Shown here: piece by piece, positions 38,207 through 51,149 of the stretch
Numbering within the stretch: the stretch's first letter is position 1
How the letters are laid out: every line of letters starts with the position of its first letter
NCBI RefSeq assembly: GCF_001649575.2
Contig: NC_051445.1
Location: forward strand, 11,794,599 to 11,858,598
Source of the DNA: Kryptolebias marmoratus
Taxonomy: Eukaryota; Chordata; Actinopteri; Cyprinodontiformes; Rivulidae
Direction: 5' to 3'
Length of the DNA: 64,000 nucleotides
The notes under the pieces: generated by a model
What the model saw: the letters and a program-made list of their open reading frames with translations, nothing else
Told to the model about the DNA's origin: nothing
The model's database searches: none
Position numbers and translations under genes: made by a program

Positions 38207-38640
38207 GTCAGGATCTGGGGTTTTGGGGGTTTTTGTATTGAGTTTATGGTTTCTTTAATTCTGTTATTTGGTTCCTGTGTTCAGCCTTGTCTTAGTTCAG
38301 TTCTTGTTCCTTGTGTCTTTGTTTCGTGTCATCATTCACTTCTCCTCAGTCAGTCTCTTGTTTTCCTGTCACGCCCATCTACACCTGATCCTAGTTGTAA
38401 TCATCTCACCTGTGCCCACCTAACCTAAAGACCCTCTGTTTTAAAACCCGGTCGTTTCCTCCACTCACTGCTGGTTCGTTGTCCCTCTCGTCCTGTGTCT
38501 CAGTTTTGTATTTTGTTATGTTTGTTTTTTTGCTGCCACGTCAGCCTTTGTTTTTGATTATCTTTTATTTTAATAAATCAGTTTCTTTTTGAAAGATGAA
38601 TCTGGGTTCAGCGACACGGAAGAGTAAAAAAACAAACACA
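38207..38640 (+). repeat. LTR-like dispersed repeat, copy in plus orientation
   Basis: Begins TGTCAGGATCTGGGG. It contains CACACCTGATCC-like and TCATCTCACCTGTGCCC words, then GCTGCCACGTCAGCC, then AATAAA near the right end. It is the opposite-strand relative of 6541-7160. The TGTCA start and polyadenylation-like signal suggest a solo LTR, but a matching ...TGACA end and target duplication were not established. Confidence 0.5.
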
Positions 38641-41600
38641 AGTTACTATTTCAAAAGAGATTCCCTCAATAACATCAACGCTGCTAGCTAAAAAACCGGG
38701 AGAGCCAAAATGTTTACTAATATGTAGCAAAAATAAAGAATTAATATCCACCAAATTGACTTATAAAATCGAACTAAAAGTACTTATTGTGCTAAATATT
38801 TGTTTTTCTGTGCTGCTTTCCTCGTAAAACAATTCTGGGAGCCGGACAAGCTAAAATTAGCTAGTAACTTAGTGATTCTGCCTAGGCAGATAACCAGGTA
38901 GGATCACTAATTAACCAGACATGATTAAATGTCGTTGCTTGATTCAAAACGTTGTCACCTTTGACCGTTAACAGAATATTTCCAAACAGCTAGCTTTGCC
39001 TTTTAGTTTTTCTTTTAAACAGGAAAGAGAAAAGTTCAGAGGCAGGCAGCTTACAAAAGCTTGTAAACTATTTTGCACTGTCTTTAACGCTTAATTTAAA
39101 ACAGTTTAAAACGCAGGAACGCTATGACGAGGACATTTTTGTGGATTTGAAATTGTGACAATTCAAAATCTTTGTTAAAGCACAATACAAGAACAAAACG
39201 AGGCTAATGCCAGATCACTGTGGTGCAGTGTTTTGCCAATTTTGACCATTTCACAGGCGTTACTTTTAACAGGGTTGTGTATAAAACATGAATCATTGCC
39301 ACCTTGGTCGAGTGTTCGCACTTCAGAATAAAATTGTGCTCGTTTTCACTGTTTGTGCAATTACGAACAGCCAAACTGAAAACTGCAGGCTGTTCCAGGC
39401 TTATTTTGTGGACAAATTTCACTAGCTCGGCGTGGAGAAACAACAACAGAATAATATTTTATCCGAACGAGGTTTTTGTTTTCCATCCCTTATCACACGT
39501 GCCTTAATCCTGCCGCTGTCTGCTCTTCATTCCTCAGTAACAACCTCTTTTCTCAGCCCTCTTTCTTTAATAAATTCCCTCGTTTCTCTCCTATCATCTT
39601 ATCTCTCCTCTTATCACTCCCCAAATGAGAAAGATGCGACCCTCCGGGGGAGAGAGGTTGAGGGAGGTATTTTTGCGAGTATTGGGAAAAGAGTGGGACA
39701 AAGACGAAAGTGGTAGAGGGTAAAGTTTCCATTTCTCACCAGACAAATACGCCGGCTATAGGTAGGTGACCTCCGTAAATGGGTTTTCGATCTTAAACTC
39801 TCAACAGATCCCTGCAGACGACGACATAAAGACCCACGAGAGAGAAGAACACACAGAGAGGAAAAACTAAAATGCAAAGAGAGAATTGTAAACTAACATC
39901 AGTGTAAGAAAAAATTGGCGAACCACTAAAGAAATTTCATTTTTTCGCTTCTTTTGTCCGCTCAAGGAGAGTATTTACAGTCACACACTGCTCCACTCAA
40001 CACACACACACGAATGAAAGTTTAAACACAGATGTACGCTTATAACCATCGCCCACACGTGGTTAGAGGTCTCAAACTGCTGTAATTGGTCTTCCGCCGT
40101 TCCCTTTTTTCCGCAACATTGAGGGAACGTTTGTGGCATTTCTGAACCGCTGATGATATTTTAATTAACTCTGGAAATGAGCAGTCTAATTTTATTTTAC
40201 ATTGCACGAACAGACAAGACAAGAAGTTTCTTCTTTTTGTTGTTTTTTTGTTTTTTGGGGGGCTGGCTAGCAGAGTTTACTGCTTCCCTGCTGCTAAACT
40301 CCATCCCACTTCGGAGGAGACACAAGATGTCCGAACGGGCCAAAACCCCTCACAGCAGAACTGGTGTTTGGAAAACGCTACGTGAAACTTCTGGGGCGGT
40401 TTGTATTGCAAGACGGAGATAGCAAGTTACTGTTTGGTCCATTGCACTTTTCTGTGCTTCTGTGAGAACTAGTTTCGAAAGAATCACTGTTTCTTTTAGC
40501 GACTTTTTAGGACTTTTTCTTTATACGCGGCCCTTCAGTTTCTGTGAAATTCTTTCATGTCGTCAATTTTATGTAGAATGAGCACAAAGTACTGCAGACT
40601 CCCAGTGTTGGGATGACTGATGAATAAGTAATCACTCAACCGTTTGTTAAAAAGTAGATTTTTACAGCTTCGTAGTACAATCCCAACGGCACCTCTGCCA
40701 TTCCCAGAGGCAGCAAACGATAGTTACGATTTGTTTGCTGGTACCAATCGTTGCGTCCAAATACCCTGCAGATTACCTCCCATGAATTTCCAGTGCATTT
40801 AATTTTCACGCAGGCTAAAGCAGACTGAGATTTCTAAGAAGCATTACTTTAAGATCAAAGTTAATTGTATCTGAAAGGACATTAGGTGTTAAATTCACAC
40901 AGTGGGTGCCACGCAGGCTGCAGGTTGGTCCCGTCAGTTTCACAGTCAGCGTAAACCTAGAATTAGTAGTCACGCTCGCCACAAAGCGCACTCAGATTTA
41001 AGTTGGCCCACTCTCCAGCCCAAATTTCTTCAAATGTCACAAAGACCAGATAACGTTTGGTTTTTCCCAAAGAGCAATGAAACTAGGCCAAATGAGGGTA
41101 CTTTAAAAATATGAGCCAAGAAATTAAAAAACATTAGCATTACGACGATGTGGTGGTTCGTTGTTTTGTGCCAAAGCAACAAGGTTTCCTGTTGAATTAT
41201 GGCGTTTGTGGGCTCCATAATTTCTGCCTGTTTTGGTAAAGTTAGGTTGACTATAGGAGTAAAAGTGCATTAACAAAAAAATAATAATAAATCAATCTAA
41301 TTGCTTTAACTGTCCCTACTTCACATAACAAAGTCTTTTAAGTAATTGCGGAAACAACTGTTTGACGCTTTCAAATTCTTTTCTTTCTCTTTTTTTTTTA
41401 AAGCCGCTGTAAACTGACTATTTATGGATTTTTTTTTTTTCATTAAGAAAGAAAAGAGAGAAAGAAAAGCTTTTAATAAGCTTGATCTGTATTTTCTGTT
41501 TATTCTCTCGTCGTCCAAATTGCCTGGAGGTGCTTCTTCTTCAAAAAGTAATTCTCTTCCACCATATTTAATTGTTTTATTGTGTCATTACTCCACGTTG

Positions 41601-42243
41601 CCGGAGCATTAACGCACCGCTCATTCCACCATGCCTATTAAATTGTAATGGCTCTACAAAGCAATATACGTCGTGATCTGGCGCACACAAAAAAAAAGCA
41701 CAAACACTATCAAGTGTACACACACTATTAAGCGCCAATGGTGCCACGGAGTGATATGAGGCAATATTGCAGGCGAACAATCTGATGAAGTGTGCAAAAC
41801 AGTCATTAGAGTCGTCGTCGTCCCGGTTCAGTTTACCACACATCTTAACGAAGGAGCCATGTTGGTTTTACACAGCAACAACTTCTAATCACTTGCAGAA
41901 ATGCTATCGGAACGTAACACACACACACACTCACTTTGTCACTTGATTATATGCCATGACAGCACAGCTCTGTTTTATCTTTGGAAAATGATGCATTATC
42001 TGAAAAAAAAATTTAAAAAATTATTTCAGTCATGCTATAATTTAAGCTTTTATTATATTTGCTAATGATATATTAATGTCTATTTGTGTTTACTTACATA
42101 TAATTAATCATTAATGTCACTCTACAGTTTGTTCATTGCAGAACGATGCATACATGTTTCCTTTTTGAGAAATGTGAGATATTATCAGTTTGGTGAAAGC
42201 AGGATCAGCACTGCAGGTGTTAAAGGGATAATTCAGAAACTCT
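38641..42243. other. efna3: intron 1 segment without recognised genes
   Basis: No exon recognised. A small remnant at 40609-40686 runs from CAGTGTTGGGATG to ACAATCCCAAC, the kind of ends seen in short hAT-type derivatives. Elsewhere only A/T homopolymers and short CA runs are evident. Confidence 0.45.
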
Positions 42244-42514
42244 GATTTGGAGTTCTGTGGAAAGGTTACGAACAATTATTAAAAAGCATTTAAATCACTG
42301 CTGCTGCTGCTGCTGCTTGTATTGGTGATTTTAAAAATAATCATGAAAGTCTATGTCAATTAGAGAGTAATGCACAATAGTGACGTAAAGGTTTAAGTAG
42401 CTCATCAATCTGGTGAGAATAAAACAGAAATTCTCCAAACTGAGGTCTTTCAAAGAGCTGTTTAAATTGAAGACATTAATTGTTAAATGTTTCCTCAGAA
42501 CCCCACTTTAAAAT
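42244..42514. mobile_element. long-TIR MITE, copy D
   Basis: Left end TTTGGAGTTCTGTGGAAAGG and right end CCTCAGAACCCCACTTTAAA are inverted relatives. The right arm also has TCTCCAAACTGAGGTCTTTC then AAAGAGCTG, matching copies at 34506, 48331 and 56968. A CTG trinucleotide run (42298-42317) sits in the interior. Confidence 0.75.
42298..42317. repeat. (CTG)n trinucleotide run
   Basis: About six to seven CTG/CTT units inside MITE copy D. Not in coding sequence. Confidence 0.95.
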
Positions 42515-43482
42515 CCCTTTAGGGTTGACCAAGGTCAGCGATGATGTTGGGACGTCATTTCTACTTTGAGTCTCAGTCTCGGTTTGACTTCTGAGGCGTA
42601 TTTTATTACAGCATATTGCCCAAATGCAAAGCCTTGTCTTCCCTCTCTGCCGTGATCTGCCACAACATGAGCCAAGCTTAGCAGGGAGCCCGGGGAGGAC
42701 GTGCACACGGTACAGTGCTTGTAAGTGCAAGCCTGCGAGAGAAAGCCTTAAATGTTTCTGAGAGTGTGAGGGGAAGTAATAAGATGAGTGGAGTGCGTTC
42801 GTCTGCTGAGAGGGGGGGGGGTGATGGATTGTTGAGGAGAGGCAGGTGAAGCTGAATATCTCCCTACAGCACGGGTCATAAAGCAAGAGAGCAGCCCGCT
42901 CCCCAACAACACAATGAGATCAAATAACCTCCAGTGCCTCAAGCACAAGCGCACGCACACACTTGGAAGCAAAAAGCAACATCAGCGGCCCGCGCCGAAG
43001 CTCAAGTTTTGCTCTGTTTTGGAAAGATCCGTCCAATTCTCAAGCAGAAAGCGTAGCGATGAAAGTAGTGACTCTTTGACACCCGGCCCCGCCCCACTCT
43101 AGCAAAAAACACATATCCCCACATGGAGCGCGCTCAAAGATGCAAACACGCCATCCCAAGGAGCCTGCAGGTGAGTGGAAACGAGGAAAGATGGACAGGC
43201 AGTGGAGGAGGTTAAAGGAGGAGGAGGAACCCAGCTAGGAGGGAGAGGAACAAACTGAAGCGCTGAAGAGGATTGTGGGTCAGTGGTGGGAGCGACACTT
43301 CAGGACTCAAAAAGGGCTTAATATGCTTTTAAGTGTTTGTGTACGTGTTGAAAGGAGGGGTGTGTGAAGGAGAGGAAGAAGGGAGAAGCACTGGCATCAG
43401 TCCTGTTGAAGCAGATTTGTTTTTCACTATGAACCTGTAAGAAAGCTAATTTTACAATCAGCATTGAAACAAACGTGGTCCT
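42515..43482. other. efna3: intron 1 segment without recognised genes
   Basis: Non-coding, with a G-rich run near 42811-42820 and a purine-rich stretch from 43190 to 43400. No recognised element. Confidence 0.45.
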
Positions 43483-44051
43483 ACTCTATGGCTGCGATCT
43501 CACTGCAGGTCTTGATGCTCATATCCGATTTTTTGGCGCGGTCGTTCACGTTGCATTTTAAACGCGACCTCCATCAGACTCCAGTGGGAACAGTCTCCAG
43601 TTCCCAAAACGACCCGCAAGTTCAGAAGAAGATACAACGTCCCACCATGCACGCTGTGCTTTACAGACGTAAACATGGATGCCGCGAGTGTTAGCATGTA
43701 TGTATTGATTCTGAAGTTGCTGTCCAACTAGGGCCAGCTGTACACCCAAATGGTAAAAAATAAAAGAAGACGGAGGAGAAAAAGAGCGCAGATGTTAACA
43801 ATGACCTTTTTTTGGGAGCTGTGGCTGCTGCCCCGAGCCAAGAGTGATGGGACGTTGACGTGAGGGACCTCCGTCCTTTCATCCGACATGATCGTTCACA
43901 TTGCAGTCGCTTTGAAAAACATCAGATATATATCCAATTCAAATCCGAAATGAATAAATCAGATTTGCCACGTTCACACTGCCATGTCGCATAGGGGCAA
44001 AAAAAATAAATCAGAACTGGTTCGTATTTGCCTGTAGTGTGAACAGAGCCT
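43483..44051. repeat. probable DNA-transposon-derived repeat
   Basis: Contains CGTTCACACTGCCATGTCGC, AAATCAGATTTGCCACGTTC, ATCCAATTCAAATCCG and ends near CCTGTAGTGTGAACAGAGCC, words seen in a common class of fish interspersed repeats. TCGTTCACGTTGCATTTTAA and TCGTTCACATTGCAGTCGCT within it are related to each other. The left end is not identified. Confidence 0.5.
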
Positions 44052-47000
44052 TCGTTTGTCCCTGACATTCATTAAGAGGCCTCTCCGACTTGTGTTATTT
44101 AGTGTGTGCTCTCTGCCTTACAGTGTGAGGAATTTCACGCTTTAATTTGATGATGACCGCAACACATGGAAAAGAAACAGTTCGCCCAAAAAAAAGCACC
44201 TGAGGTCTTCACAATCCTGTGATTGTTCAGAGGCGCACACATATTATTTGACTGAAACACGATTCTGCTGAAAACATAGTCCCCAGAGAGAGAGAGAGAA
44301 AAAAGGGTTTTCGTTCTCTGGAAACTTCTGAAGTAAAATATTTGAAATTGCTTTAAGCCAAAACAGCCTCGTCCAGCCCTCCTTGTTACACAGGCATTTT
44401 GGGAACCATAAAGAACAAGTAGATGGTGGTTTTTTTCTTACAACACCTGGTTATTTTCCCAAACAGACTTTCAAATTTCCATCAATTCCATGTGAGAGAA
44501 AAAAATCCAGTCGACACGAGGTCAGGCGATATCTAATTTTTGGTTCCCCTGTCATGTTGTGTTATTACTTCACATATTTAAAGTAATTTTAAGGCTGTCT
44601 ACTAGAGTTTTAACTAGTATTTAGTATTTAGATGCTATAGCTATAAGTTAGCCAAATAAACATGATTTATTGAAAAAAGTAAATAAGTAATGGCTCCAGC
44701 AAAATGGTATGTGTCCATTGGACATGTCCCGTTCACGCTGTAGCATCAACATATCACAGTTGTTGTTTATACCGGTTCTTCGAAGCTGTGAGCGCCGCTA
44801 CAGAGAAAATAACGCCAATGCACAGCAGAAATGGCGCTAGGATGTGATGCAAGAAGTACACTCATCACTGTTCTGCTTTACTTTTAAATGTTGCAACAGA
44901 TTTTAATGGCAGTGTCCAAAGCAATAGATTTGCTATTTATAGAGACCCCTCCTGGGATAAGGTAATATCGAATTACTGCCCAACCCTTAAGTGGGCATTA
45001 CTGACAGCTACAAGCCTCTCACATCCACCTTCTGTGAGCAGCTTCCCCAGCCTTCTTCCAGCAGATAAAATACCAGCGTATGGTTTGGTTTTTGGAAACC
45101 TTTTACCAAACTTTCATCAGTATCTTAACATTTGATTAAGAGAATAAAATTGACATTCCTTGCAGCTGTAACACTCTCTTACAACCACCTTTGGTCTGCC
45201 AAGACCACGTTCCCAGGAAGTTATGTACAACATTTACTGCCCTGCCAGTTTTTCCTCAGCTGATAAACCAGCATAGTTCTGTTTTTAACCTTGTCCGGTC
45301 TTTGTGAATTAAGAGACTTCATCTGTGACTTCCTGATATGGTTTTTGATGGTTAGGGATGAATTAACTTATTGTTAAATGTCCAATTCGTGTGTTTGGTT
45401 TATGAGACGTGTAAAGCGGCAGGGACAGACGCGGAGCCTGGACGTATCGATGGTCTCTCGCATCGTAAAATGACAACTGTTTACTCTGTTGATCAGGCGG
45501 CCCCCCGGACAGGCGGGCGAGACGCTTCGCCCTCGCCTGCAGATGGCAAATTACACGAACAGATGTGGTCCGTTAAAGTGTGGCCGGACATGGAACCAGG
45601 CATGTTCAAATGTTCCCTTCATGGAACATTAAAACACACACACACACACACATTGGACACTAAATGTTGAAAAAAAAAATCGTCCACCAGAATCTGCCAT
45701 GCTCCTCAAGGCTAATTTGGGATTAGGGTGTGTGATGATAAAAACAGCCTAAAACATGCTCGCATTGATATGGAAATTAGACCAATTTACTACTGGCACA
45801 AAAAGCTAAAAACAGTTACTTAAATAACAGTTTGTACATGTGCGCACACACACACACACACACACACACTCATACGCACGCAAACACAGATATGCATATG
45901 AATAGCATGCAAAGGGATCTGTCCCAGTGCTTGGTTGTGCCTATCAAAGGCTTGTCTCTCCCAGAGACCAGTCGAGGCCCAGCACTGCACACTTAGCATT
46001 CGAATACATCAATGGCCCCAGAAAGGAGGCACGCAGGCTTTCATTCTCCAAGAACCCACCTTCAGCATCTATCTTCCCCCTTTCACTTTCTCTTCGGTGA
46101 ATCCAGCCGTCCACTCCCACTGTTCGCCCGCTCCTATTATCCCAGAGTCTTCTTATTCTGCCCTCCTCCCCCCATCTCCTTCTCTGTCTTAAAACGGCAC
46201 AGCCCCCCCCCCCCCCCNCCCCCCACCTCCTCCCCTTTCTTAAAACGCCACACCCCCCCCCCCCCCCTTCGCTCAAGTAGGAAGCCTTTTTAACCGTGAC
46301 CAGAACTCAGAACTGCGTGGACCGTGACCGCACGGTCATACAACACTAGATTTGGAGTGTGTGCGTGGATGTGACTGACATTAAAAAAAAAAAAAAGTCG
46401 TAGTAAGGCCCGCTACTGCTTGGTCACCCTTAGTGTTGGAACAAGCTGTCTCAGATCCTGCTGAGTTGTGAGGGAATTCACTGTCTGGCCATCAGCATTC
46501 AGGCCATCACTTCACCGACTAACTGACAAACTCCACTTAACGGAATCAAACCTGGCCTATCAGATGTGTGTCAGTGCACGTCCTGCCGTGTGTGTGTGTG
46601 TGTGTGTGTGTCCCCTATCGCTTGTCTGTCGATAGCCAGAGACAGCCTTCAGCCAGAGAACAAGGGAGAGGTAAGAGGAAACAAGCCAGTCCACCTTTCT
46701 CTCTAATTACAAATGACAAACCTGCTGGTGAGAGTCGGCCTGCCACATGATAACCTCTCAGCTCTCTGCCGATACCCGGTGACGGATCTCGAGTGTAGAC
46801 GGCCAGATTAAAACAAGAGCAGCAAATCACTGTCCTGCCCCGTGGCTCTAATTTCCAATGACAAAGCGGGGCTCCTGCTGCCAATATCTCACCTGTCTTT
46901 ATCATCTTCCTCTCTTTATCACCCCCTTAGTTTCTCATCCCTTAATCGATTTTCTCCTTCCTTCCTTTCTTCCCATCCCTCGTTCTCATTTTCCGTCCCT

Positions 47001-48330
47001 TCTGCATCATTTAAAAACCAGCCAGGCTTCTGCAGATCATCCATTTCCTCCCTGTTGCGTAATAATCAGGTTAAGACTACTTTGTGGCTTGTACCCTTAC
47101 TGACTATTATCTCTAATGCCATTTTAACAATATAAAAGCCATATACTGCTAGAGTCCCGTGATACAATATCCTGCAAACACATGGAGGGCGAAACCTGTT
47201 CTTACAACATTAGCTCTTCTTTTTCACACCCTGTTTAACCGAACGTTTTCTGTCTTTTTTTTTTTTTTTACTGGAAGAAAAATTTATTTGAGGTTAGACT
47301 GGCAGATCTGATGAGTCGTGATCAAAAAGTAAATAAATCTTTGGGAAACTGAAAGCCACAAACAAGGTTTGTGTTGTTAAAGGTGTCATGCTTGTCTACG
47401 ACAAAAGTAACACGTACAAAATGGATTCTTAAGTATGGAGAGAAAAAAAAACAACGAAATTCTGCAACTTTTCAGACAAACCTGAACATTACATGGAAAT
47501 AAAGTAAACATTGATATAATAAAGTCTACAGCTGCCAAAAGTGTGACAGACGTGAGAAAGAGAGGAACGATTGGATGTGAGTTTTTGGAAATTTTGAATC
47601 TTTCACACTTTATTTTTCTTTACGCTGTTGACGCATTTCAGTTGGTGCCAGAAGCATACCGAAGGTCAATGCTCGATCTTTGAATGTGTGTATATTTAAA
47701 AAAAAACCTGAGTGGGGCAGAGAGATAAAGCAAGAGAAAGAGAAACACGAAGAGACTCGCGCACACAAACAGCGGCCTGAATGCACCGCAGTCGTGGGTC
47801 CGGTGCTACCGAGCTCTCACTTCTTCCTATTCAAACGAAGCATTGAGTTAGCATTGACATCCCACTGAATGGCTCTGTGAAGGCGCAGGGCGATGCTAAC
47901 CAGGAGCACTATCGCTATCCGCCCTGCTCCTTGGCGGAATAGCCAAAGCAGCATTGATATGCTAATGTCGGGGACGGTTCGGGGCCAAGGCTTGAGACCG
48001 TGGGCGCTCTGTGATCCTCCAAGCCCAAAAAGGACAGCTCTCCAGGGCATTGTGATTTCCCCAGTCATGGCCCTGAGTGATCAGGATAAGCCTGTCCATG
48101 CTGCTTTAGCGCTGTCACTCAGCTGCTATTGTGGTCATGTGAACAGCCATTTTCATCACAATTGTCCTTGGTTTTGGCAGGACTCTTCCGCGGGACCCTC
48201 CCTTTCCCTTTTCTTTGGTGCCCTTACGCCTTCCCCTTTGCCCCCCCCCCCATAAGATTTATTTTCCCTCTGTCTGAACTTTCTTGTTGTCTCCTTTCTC
48301 TTTTTGTTTTGCTGAAGAGATGGTCTGCTC
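44052..48330. other. efna3: intron 1 segment without recognised genes
   Basis: Contains CA/TG runs at 45634-45652, 45845-45869 and 46588-46611, and C runs flanking a single N at 46218. The stretch 47830-48190 is discussed in the findings as a candidate regulatory element. No coding exon was recognised. Confidence 0.45.
46218..46218. other. single unknown base in poly-C
   Basis: One N inside a C run of about 21; a second C run follows at 46250-46267. Sequence quality is poor here. Confidence 0.99.
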
Positions 48331-48649
48331 TCTTGAAGTGGGGGTTTTGTGGAAAGGTTTTAAACAATATATGTCTTGCTTTGAAGGCCTCGGTTTGGGG
48401 AAACAGTTTAATTTTGACCAGATTTATGAGCTAACAGCTAGTTTCGATGAACCGAAATGTGAAAGTTTTGAGACAGCAGTTTGGCGTTTTCGTTTGGTTT
48501 TTTTTTACGACGGCAGCAATTCACCTTGGACTAGCCATTAGCTCCAGTCAGAATTAAACTTTGTTTCTCCAAACTGAGGTCAGTCGAAGAGCTATCTACA
48601 GCAGCTAAGATAATAATTGTCCAACCTTTCCACAGAACCCCGCTTCAAA
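48331..48649. mobile_element. long-TIR MITE, copy E (best preserved)
   Basis: 319 bp with long terminal inverted repeats of roughly 100 bp. The left end is CTTGAAGTGGGGGTTTTGTG and the right end is CCTTTCCACAGAACCCCGCT TCAAA. Farther in, CGGTTTGGGGAAACAGTTTA pairs with TTTGTTTCTCCAAACTGAGG on the other arm. The interior has GAGCTAACAGCTAGTTTCG, shared with copies B and G. No coding capacity. Confidence 0.8.
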
Positions 48650-48961
48650 TAGCTTAAACCTTAAGAAGGCGGCACATATATAAGCTAAAAACGGTTAAAA
48701 CAGTAGCGTGAGCAACAATTTGTAGCACGCGCAGGAAGTGGGCGGATGGTTGGCATCATTCTGTTTTATTCAATCACAATTTAGCAAACAGGGGCTGTAT
48801 GGTGTGCAGTTTTCTATATGCCTGCGTGTGGAGGAGTGTGTTCTCTCTTTGCTCTATTTTATTTGATTGCGGCTAGTAGAAAATAACAATGCACTCCCCT
48901 GAGGAATCTGTGGGAGGTAATGACAGAGATTGTCCTGGTGAAAATGAGTTTTCCCTGCATA

Positions 48962-48979
48962 TGTGTGTGTGTGTGTGTG

Positions 48980-49021
<42 letters not shown>
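48962..49021. repeat. (TG)n microsatellite
   Basis: About 58 bp of TG units with one GGGG interruption near 48979-48982. The longest dinucleotide run in the window. Confidence 0.97.
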
Positions 49022-49023
<2 letters not shown>

Positions 49024-50049
49024 TTGGAGGTGGGAAAACCAAGTGGGGAATGGAAATAGAGGTAAAGGAGGAGAAAAGTAAGAATTATGCATATGTATGG
49101 GTCGAATACATGTGTGGGTGGCAGGCTCGTAGGCTGTGGGGCATTCACATGTTTTCCTTTCTTTCATTACACGCACAAACACACACACACACACACACTC
49201 AGATCTGCACATAGAATGGGGAGGAGTGTTTGCCTGGTTGAGAAGAACTCCGCTCCATCAACACAACACATCCTTTTTCGCAACATCTCCTCCCACATCT
49301 GCCTCACCACCCCTCCCCCGCCCACCCTCCGCCGCCTCCACCACCTTTATTTCTCATTCTCCCGGGAAGTGACACAGAATTCTTTTTAACTGCAGTACAT
49401 TCATTACAAGAACCCCACATCCTCCACACACACGCACACACACCCATCATCCACTCCCTCTCCCTCCTGTCGCACACCGGTGAAATACAGACAGCGAGCG
49501 TATCCACCTCAAGCAGCTGTCCCGGACTTTTAAACTGTCGTTAAAAGCGAGATAGTTAAAGAGGACAGAGGACGTGGCTGAACGAGATACGGCAGACTCA
49601 TTCAGGTGGAGTTTTACAAGAGCGGCATCCCTGTATCTTGAAGCGTAGGAGCACAGAGTGGAGCCTACAGACAGAGCAGGGGCGTTGGAACCAAAGACAG
49701 ACCAGTGTTGCTCGCTCTCAGCTCTCAGCCATCCTCCTTTTGACAATCGACTTGACTCGGCTCAGAACACGCACGTGCACGCATGTCCCACGGATGCGTG
49801 TGAAAACCGATCAAATGAAATCCGTACAACATGGGAACACGAATCATAAAAACATGCACACACACACAGATGAAGCACACATATTCGTACCCAAATAATA
49901 ACTTCATTAGTGATTGGATTCGAGTTGATTTGATCAAATATCTGCAGAAACACACATACATTACAAACCCCTAAAGCATGTGGCAGAATTCAGCACTTAA
50001 TTCAGCGCATACAGATTAAGATGTGGCAATAAATTTTAAAAGCAGTAAA
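49022..50049. other. efna3: intron 1 segment without recognised genes
   Basis: CA-rich short runs (49182-49198, 49425-49444) and C-rich DNA at 49305-49340. Open frames on both strands are microsatellite readings. Confidence 0.5.
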
Positions 50050-50670
50050 AAAAAACAAAAATCACAAAACTAGCATTGCTTGAAGGAACGCCACCTCACA
50101 TGCTAACGTTTTACACAAAAATCTTGTGCGATCTGTTAGTGCTTAGAGTTTGTGCTGGGGATCACTCTCAGCTACTACCACACCAAATTTTAATTCAATA
50201 TCTGTTCAATTGAATTAGTTATTCCCATTTTTGTGTGTGTGTGTGTGTCTGCTAAGGTTGATTAGCTGTGGTGGCCAATTTGAATCAAGCTGACTTCAAG
50301 CGGTAATCAGTTGTAGATGTTTCATTCAAATCTGCCAGCTGGAACGTGAGATATTTTGCTAACAGACAGTTTAGGCTTACTCCAGCAGTTAATTTTATAC
50401 AAAGATCTGGTAGTGCTCACAGTATATGACGGGGATAACTCTCAGGTACCACCACACCAGATTGTAGTTCAATAACTGCAAAACTGACTGAGTTACAGCT
50501 GCATTTCTGTTAGTAAACTCAATTAGCTGTGGCGGCCATCTTGAATTGGATTAACTCCAAATAGCATTCAGTTGTAGATGTACATCCAGTGATTATTTCC
50601 TAAGACTTTCATTGAAATCTGTCGTCTGGTTGATGAGATATTTTGCACACAGGCAATTTTATGGCCGTGA
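50050..50670 (+). repeat. two tandem units of the GGCGGCCATCTTGAAT repeat family
   Basis: The words TAGCTGTGGTGGCCAATTTG (about 50264) and TAGCTGTGGCGGCCATCTTG (about 50524) are about 260 bp apart. Each unit also has CTACCACACCA/TACCACCACACCAGAT, TCAGTTGTAGATGT and GAGATATTTTGC in the same order. So two diverged units stand head to tail. The same family occurs reversed at 51150-51680. Confidence 0.75.
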
Positions 50671-51149
50671 AAGGCGGGCGATGACAATTACCAGTGTCTG
50701 AGCTGGAGAGGGGGGGGAGCAGCAGCTACGCTGAGAGACAGAGGAGAGGAAGAGGAGGCTGAGACATTCAGGAGAGGAGTACTGTGTCTAGAAGATGCCA
50801 TCGATCCAACGCCGGTGGAAACAGACAGCCGGGCCGAAGCAACACGGGGTTTCAGACTGACACCACACACATTCATCAGGTTAACTAAACTGCAGCTTGT
50901 AAGGCTATCTGGGAGTCTGGCAAACCTGCAAGCACCACCAAAATGTAATCGTTTCTTGTGACAACCCCGGCATTCCCTGAACATTTCCTCAAAATCTGTT
51001 CATCAGTTTTAAGTATATTTACAAATGGATGAACAAACAACACAAAACGATCAAAATCGTCACCTCCTTGATGAAGGGAAATATCATTTTGCTGAAGCTT
51101 TCTTAAAGAGATCATTGGGTTGACATCCACGACTGATTAACTTCATCGA

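Noticed and set aside
48859..49214. Open frames rich in His-Thr or Cys-Val
   Set aside because: They are readings of the (TG)n/(CA)n microsatellite.
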